From positions 1,116,001 to 1,180,000 of the forward strand of contig NW_026570229.1 in NCBI RefSeq assembly GCF_019649055.1: a stretch of DNA of 64,000 bases, in the 5' to 3' direction. This DNA is from Paramacrobiotus metropolitanus (Eukaryota > Tardigrada > Eutardigrada > Parachela > Macrobiotidae). Position numbers and translations under genes: made by a program. How positions within the stretch are numbered: the first letter of the stretch is position 1; each line of letters starts with the position of its first letter. The notes beneath the pieces are model-generated. The model saw only the letters and a program-made list of their open reading frames with translations, made no database searches and was not told the DNA's origin. Of the stretch, positions 59,101 through 64,000 are shown one piece after another.

Positions 59101-62017
59101 ACTAGAGCTCTCGTGTCGGACACAAGAACATTTTTGGCTTTGCTCTTGGTGTTTGTGCCGCTGTACTTGTGCTTCCAGTTTTCATACAAGTCGGAATGTA
59201 ATGCATGTACGGTAAACTGTACTACTAACCAGGGGCCGGTCAGAAGTGCCCCCTCCGAAAAATTTCGTTTTTTGCTAGAAGACGGAGTAGGCAGAAGGAA
59301 CACTTCTAAAAATAGTTTCACCGGCAATGGTCCAGTGGGCGTGGCCAAAACCAGTTCAAAGGAAATCGTGTATGTATTAGCATATTAAGTGTACTGCTCA
59401 GTTACCATATTAAGTTATCCTCTTTCGCTGTCGAGCGGTGAAAATATATTTTCCGGTCATAACCGCTTGCATTGTAAATTTTCCCAACACTTTTTTCAAT
59501 ATCGTATAACCGGCTTGGTCATATAAAACGTTTGTCGTGTTTTTGACTTATCGGCTTAATATTCACCATTTAATTTAATGCTGCTACAATATTTTGTGTG
59601 TTGATATGCAGGTACGTATTTGCTGTTAAGCGCGATATGTGGCAAGATGTTCTAGAATATTAGTGTTTATATTAGGAAGCCAGTTTATTCAAAAATAAAC
59701 GCACATCTGTAGTGATAGAGTGGCAAACATTATGCTCGTCAAATATCGCTTCACACTCAAATCAGAAAATTTCTGATTTGACTGCCAAACTATTTAATAG
59801 TTTGGCAAGTCAGTTACTAATGGTAAGTAAGTAAAACATTGACAATACGTACGATACCTGCATCTTTTGAAAATGTTTTTTGACCACGCCCACTGAACCA
59901 TTGCCGGTGAAACTATTTTTTAAACTTTTCTCTCTGCCTACCCGGTCTTCGAGCAAAAAACGAAATTTTTCGGGGGGGGGGCCTCTGACCAGCCCCTGGT
60001 AAGGAAATGCTGTACGATACCGGAAATAATTAGAAAAACGTGTGTGCTTGATCGATTGGTACTACCGCAACGCCACACTACTTTTTGCAAAAGTTAACTG
60101 CGAAGCTGGGAAGAAGCTGCGAAGCTAATTATTGCAGTAGAGACTTACTTAAGACAAAGCGTATAGTATGCGGTTGGTTACGAGAAATTAGGCGGATTTT
60201 ATTTAGTATACCGTTGAAACCGATGCGTGCTTATGGAAAATATAAGAGAGAGATCCTTCTGTGTACATTGATGCCAATTTTCACACCGCGATTCTTATAG
60301 GAAATTGGTCGCCGCGAAATGGATCGTGGAATCTTTATCGATCGATTTCCCAGAATATGAGTCCGTAGGGTTTGAGAAGATCAGAGGATTTGAACACATA
60401 GAAGATGCAATTTGCAGCTTCTATACCTTTGGTTTCGGATGCATTGCCGTCTACGACAGCGTCTGGCCGTTGTGCCAGTACTTCCCCTTCGTCGATCATT
60501 GGCTAAGCAACACCGGAGGGGCTGACTGGAGATATTGGCGCATTTTCAATTTGGCGGATGCCTTCGATAAAAATGGAACGGTATGCGCGCACGTTTGCAA
60601 ATCAATAATTTTGCGGGTCACGAAAAACGTAATGGCAAGAACAGCAACAGACATTTAACAACAGAATTGAACGACGGAACAAACAAACAAACGACAGCAT
60701 TTTTCCTTCCATACATCTTGTTCGTTCAGACTGCATTGTCAATTAACTTTATCTACTACTAGAAAAAATGCACGTTGGCGTGCATTGGCAGACCGGAGCG
60801 CAGCAGCTTTTCGCTTGTACGAATGATAATTATTTTTTTAAATATTAGCCAGCATCACGCATTAATTCTGCAGATGTTTAACTAGAAGAAATTCTTTTAG
60901 AGATTCTATCAAGAGCCCGCAATGTTGTCATACTGGGTGGATCTGCAGTCGGCAGAACTGCGTGCGATGCATTCCTTTAGTTCCGATCTCCTGGCCAGGT
61001 TCACACCGTTCTTCTCACCCGCCTTTGGCTGGATGTTCCTGGTGTGGTGCGCAGTGCTGACTATCGCCAGCGGCGTGCATTATGTCATCCTTGCTCTCAT
61101 CATCTTGTTCGCCGGTGGATTACTCGTCCATGGAGGCGCCAGTTTCTGCTGTGACGTATGGCGTAAGCTTGCTTCAGTCAAGCGTTGTGTGGAAGCCGGG
61201 GACAGGTAATTTTAGCCTAACAAATAACTCGCTAAACCCAAATTATTGGTAATGTCACCCGAATAAAATACCTGCCAGGGCTAGCACGCTACAGACTACT
61301 GGAAAGTTGACTTAGGTCCGAACCAAAACTCCCAATTTTGCAACCACTAAAGGATAGCACCATATTCATTTCCCAGAATGGAGTGCTTCTGGTGTGTGGA
61401 ACATACATCCGATGCGGCTTTCAAACTGTTGTAATTCCAGGGATAAATCGCACGTATTAACTGCCGACGCTGTGGCGCCGGAGATTCCGGATAGCGCGCC
61501 GATGGATCGTTTACCAGTACTGGCTAGCGTGGCGCTGGATGGTTCCTGCATTGTGCCATCGCATGAATCGCAGGGAGGAGTCATTGACAGTCAAGTAATC
61601 CCGGCAGTCAAGGAGGAATCCGATGCGCAAGGGTCTGTCTTATGCGCATCCAAGGCTCCTGTACCGGCCGATGCCGAGAAGGTGGAGCACTTCTGCGCAT
61701 GTCTGATCGTATTCCGCAACGCTTGGCTGTTCATACTGGCCGCCCATTGCCCGTTGGTCTGCGGCGTATGGCTGCCGTATTCCTTGGTGGGTCTGTTCCT
61801 GCCCGAACGTCTGCAGCTGCCTGGCCTCCTGCTGCTGCTAACGGCCTACGTCGTTTGCATGTACGGCTTCTCGGTTAAGTTTGTGCGGCAGATGCAATGC
61901 GGGATGCGATCCATGTGTTTTGTGGATGACAACGGCCATCGTCTTGGCTGCAAATGCATTGACCGTACTGCGATTATCTGTCCCGAGCGCCCAGCGGAAT
62001 CGTACCCCACGAAATAA
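56125..62017 (+). CDS. F3: unrecognised multi-pass membrane protein, 661 aa
   Basis: Five exons: 56125-56334, 58252-58865, 60301-60580, 60901-61205 and 61441-62017, with the same phases as F1 (0, 2, 0, 2); 662 codons with stop and no break. Start: MDIRKSFTFS. Family motifs kept: TGRIWGLWMN at the end of exon 2, VWPLCQYFPFVDHW in exon 3, AMLSYW in exon 4 and ERLQLPGLLLLLTAY in exon 5. It differs from F1 and F2 by a long Pro/Asp/Glu-rich, Cys-flanked linker at the start of exon 5 and a Cys-rich tail (LGCKCID). The F0 fragments resemble F3, not F1, so there are two subfamilies. The exon 2 acceptor (58251) has a weak pyrimidine tract and is set by phase. Function unknown. Confidence 0.83.
56637..56735. 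repeat. GTTACGGAAGT repeat in F3 intron 1
   Basis: GTTACGGAA occurs about six times at 13-16 bp spacing; a related GTAACGGAAGTAACG lies near 56852. Confidence 0.75.
59229..59999. mobile_element. MITE with TAA target duplication, in F3 intron 2
   Basis: A 771-bp element. Inverted ends begin CCAGGGGCYGGTCAGA and stay similar for about 130 bp, including CGAAAAATTTCGTTTTTTGC and ACCGGCAATGG. TAA flanks both sides (59226-59228, 60000-60002), as in PIF/Harbinger-type insertion. The open frame at 59059-59388 runs into the arm and is not a gene. Confidence 0.82.
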
Positions 62018-64000
62018 TTTTGTTTGGTTGCACCTGCTCATTTGCATTAGTATCTTCAGCATCGGGCACGAATCACGATTATTCAGCAGCGGCACAGTAA
62101 AGGTTAGATATTTCGTTTGGAAGGTGCACAAATCGTACATATCTATTCTAAAATTAATGTGCCCGATGCCGTCTGACTCCGTATGTACTACGCGCCCGAC
62201 GATAACAGGAAAAGAAGCGGAATTATGCATACTTCGAGAAACTTCATTTCCGGCACCCCTTTAACTTTTTTACTATATTCCGCCAGCCGGTACGTGCTGC
62301 TGTGGTACAATCACCGCTCTATTTAACCAATAGTTCGAGCGAGTTATCAGCGAACAAGAACGGAAAGTGTATCGGACTCGAATCCGGAATAGTTTCGAGG
62401 AAGAACATCGGAAGTTTGGTTGCCACTGTTCAGTGAAAAACACTCTTCATCATTCTCACTTTTCCTCTTCATGCCATAATTAACCCAGATAATTTGCGGA
62501 CCTCACTGGAAGCCGACCGTTACCCAATTCCGCCCAGCTCGCACTTTCCCATCCATACTCTGTCCTGTCCCTGGCTTCTGACAAGGAGGAGCCAGCAAAA
62601 TCGTTGCTGTTATAACATGATTTATTTACATCCAATAGCGCACAATTCTAAGCGCATTTTACGCCCATATACTCGCACTGTGTGGAACTTTGTGGCGCAA
62701 TTAATTAATGCGAAGGACGGAGAATCAGTATTACGTAATTGTAACATTGAACCGCTTGACATTTTATCTAATTCTTTTTTAATTTCCTGTCGTATAGTTA
62801 CCAAAAAATTGGCTTGGGCTGTACACTAACTTAGCGTCAAAGAAACAAATTGCCGTAACGTTTGCTGCTATCGTTGTTATCTACTACTGTCTTGTAAGGT
62901 ACTATGGTACACATGTACGAAGTACAACAGCATCAGAAATCACGAGATTCATTAAGTACACCACAGCAGCATACCTCAATTTCGAATGAAGAAAAAAGGA
63001 AATAATAATCCTGTTCTTCTGGCAACACTTTTCTGACTAGCTGTTGGGAATTAGGAGTGCTTCGAATGTTAATTTTTAAGGTACACATTAGCTGGCTTTT
63101 TTAAATAGTGTGCACTACTTCTATGTCTTTTTCAAACAGCCGCCGCATCACGCATGGTACAAAGAAATATACTATATATCTTACTTAATACGTGTCTGTA
63201 GGAGACAACATACGCCACAGTGTCGTACGACGCCGATCATTTGTTCGAGGTTATTTTGATTCAACACATAGCACAAATTTCGTTTCATTAATTTCATTCA
63301 CTTTACACTGCTTGAATCAGAATGCAAAGTCACATGGATGGTAGTTTCATTGGTCAACTTTGTGAATCCTTAAATTATGCTTTTAGAATATTCTGATGAT
63401 AGCGGTTCCGGTATTCTACCGAGAGCCTATGCCCTCGATCCATGCAGCAGTCGACCACCAATGCAACTGCTGTTTACGCGAAGTTGCCGGCAGGTTTTTC
63501 GACATAATGGACTAATAAATTTTTTTGAATGCGATGCGAAACTCATATACGTCTATAGTGATGTTGTCTTTGTACGAGCGACCGATTTCACATATTCTGT
63601 GACTGCAGTGTATCCTGTGACTTTCCTTAACCCTCAAAGGCCGTAAATCGTAAAACTGATATATCGCAAACAGAAACGCATTGTATACAGCGCACAAGCT
63701 AACGTTTTACGTGTTTTCTCATGGTATGCTATGCTGACACCTGCAACATACTTCCACCATTTTTTTTAAATTTTAAAAGTTAATGGTTAATGAAAAAAGC
63801 TGATGCATCCAGATGATGCACGTTTTGCCGGGAATAAGTCAATGCAAAGACGCCCAGCAGCCTGCCTGTATCTCTTTTGCATCTATTCTTCTTTCATTAG
63901 CTAGAGACGCTTAACAGGCGCCTTATTTGGGCCTGGAGATTAAGAAGTGAAATGATTTTGAAGAAAATTGAATAACATATCCTGAAAATTCCCGGACACA
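62018..64000. other. Downstream of F3, no gene supported
   Basis: Open frames at 62494-62829 and 63377-63646 have no domain or splice support. Confidence 0.35.

Noticed and set aside
59025-59388. Frames at the left edge of the TAA-flanked MITE
   Set aside because: They cross the element boundary and include the inverted repeat.
1-64000. CRISPR arrays, bacterial operons or ribosome-binding sites
   Set aside because: Spliced genes and metazoan domains show a eukaryotic genome; no spacer-repeat array is present.

Overview
This window is animal nuclear DNA, not bacterial. Genes are split by many short GT-AG introns (mostly 54-135 bp), exons join in consistent phase, and there are cadherin, immunoglobulin and nidogen-type modules, a Ty3-like LTR element and several MITE-like repeats. 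A small-genome invertebrate fits; a tardigrade is my guess only.

Layout. 0.5-5.6 kb: a small unrecognised four-exon gene (+). 7.4-8.1 kb: a 96-bp minisatellite. 8.3 kb: a lone first exon (no ATG) of a multi-pass membrane family. 9.1-10.6 kb: a secreted two-Ig gene (-). 10.97-16.19 kb: a young, internally deleted LTR retrotransposon (-), with 461-bp LTRs differing at 3 sites and a GTAC target duplication.

16.37-28.76 kb: the centrepiece, a 12.4-kb DNA transposon with TGT...ACA inverted ends and a CCTGG target duplication. Its left arm encodes an OTU protease-integrase fusion (+; three apparent frame breaks). Its right arm encodes an intact 11-exon, 574-aa protein (-) that has a ParB-like box and coiled coils. 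Ten near-identical 14-bp palindromes (TGATCTCAAGATCA type) lie in the introns and flank of these two genes only. The centre holds a badly decayed cadherin gene (-) with no palindromes. A transposon carrying both a ParB-like protein and an array of palindromes resembles a bacterial ParB/parS pair. This is the most novel observation here, and it is an inference.

28.9-35.2 kb: a truncated secreted gene (-), a TA-flanked MITE, the last exon of the broken membrane-family copy, a nidogen-domain gene end (+), a small MITE and a tRNA-like sequence (-).

36.5-62.0 kb: three tandem copies (+) of an unrecognised five-exon, roughly nine-span membrane family. F1 (639 aa) and F3 (661 aa) are intact. F2 is a pseudogene stretched by about 8 kb of satellite, MITEs and foldback elements between exons 2 and 3. 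With the fragments at 8.3 and 32.2 kb (F0), the family has four copies here. The last 2 kb hold nothing I can support.
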